A stretch of DNA of 32,018 nt from an uncultured Clostridium sp. GTDB taxonomy: Bacteria > Bacillota > Clostridia > Peptostreptococcales > Peptostreptococcaceae. Below, one piece after another: positions 31,848 through 32,018 of the stretch. The stretch spans positions 1 through 32,018 of the forward strand of contig UQCY01000010.1 of assembly GCA_900539645.1 (NCBI GenBank), written 5' to 3'. How positions within the stretch are numbered: position 1 is the first letter of the stretch; each line of letters begins with the position of its first letter. The position numbers and the translations under genes are program-made. Under the pieces are notes generated by a model that worked only from the letters and a program-made list of their open reading frames with translations, searched no databases and was not told the origin of the DNA.

Positions 31848-32018
31848 CAAAAAATAATACAATATAAAAATTTAGAAAAGTTTTAATAAGTTTTAATAAT
31901 AATTTATGTATTTTAATATAAAATTAAAATCAAAATTAAAAATATTTTATTAATTTTATATTGATAAGACCAGCTATTAAAAGTCAATAGCTGTAATAAA
32001 AAAATAATAATATTTTAA

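Noticed and set aside
31971..31993. CAGCTATT/AATAGCTG hairpin near the window end as terminator
   Set aside because: It has a clean 8-bp stem but no T-run on either strand and no adjacent gene in the window.

Overview
The window reads as part of the chromosome of a low-GC, Gram-positive anaerobe of the Clostridia. The best fit is Peptostreptococcaceae (Peptostreptococcus / Clostridioides relatives). This is an inference from two surface proteins that carry triple CWB2 (PF04122) wall-anchoring modules, AT-rich DNA, strong AGGAGG ribosome sites, and a CAG preference for Gln in the likely highly expressed genes. No rRNA, tRNA, CRISPR array, transposase, integrase or phage gene was found.

Layout. 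(1) 138-7163: two large secreted, CWB2-anchored surface proteins. One is a beta-helix adhesin-like protein; the other has two StrH-like GH20 hexosaminidase domains. (2) 7380-7981: two small minus-strand unknown genes. (3) 8161-12567: six plus-strand genes, including a YkgJ-type Cys-cluster protein, an MBL-fold hydrolase, a RelQ-type alarmone synthetase, a metallophosphoesterase and a HAD nucleotidase. (4) 12991-22423: purA, purF-carA-carB, purC and purB, covering parts of IMP/AMP synthesis and carbamoyl phosphate synthesis. (5) 22623-26952, minus strand: fba, then a cysteine biosynthesis unit cysK-cysE, then a LysR regulator. (6) 27292-29451: two rRNA modification genes (RsuA-family pseudouridine synthase and RlmD-type methyltransferase). 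(7) 29520-31847: a small accessory block (DUF6442 plus XRE regulator, a 60-aa unknown, DUF3781, a frameshifted DUF1697 gene), bracketed and punctuated by three related copies of a hairpin-terminator repeat.

The most striking find is the cysK leader (25926-25400, minus strand). A near-consensus promoter is followed by a 32-codon upstream ORF that begins Met-Cys-Cys-Cys-Cys-Cys-Cys. About 55 nt beyond its stop lies a large hairpin followed by a U-tract, about 185 nt before cysK. An 11-nt segment inside the upstream ORF is perfectly complementary to the 5' arm of that hairpin. This predicts a ribosome-stalling attenuator sensing charged tRNA-Cys: with cysteine scarce, the ribosome stalls on the Cys run, the ORF segment pairs with the terminator arm, and transcription continues into cysK-cysE. 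I see no T-box in this leader.

Other signals are a perfect 16-bp inverted repeat over the promoter of the DUF6442/XRE pair; a long hairpin directly behind a consensus promoter upstream of purA; a shared TTTGAAC-containing motif upstream of purC and purB; and an apparent codon-use break inside the first surface protein gene that suggests modular exchange of its beta-helix domain.
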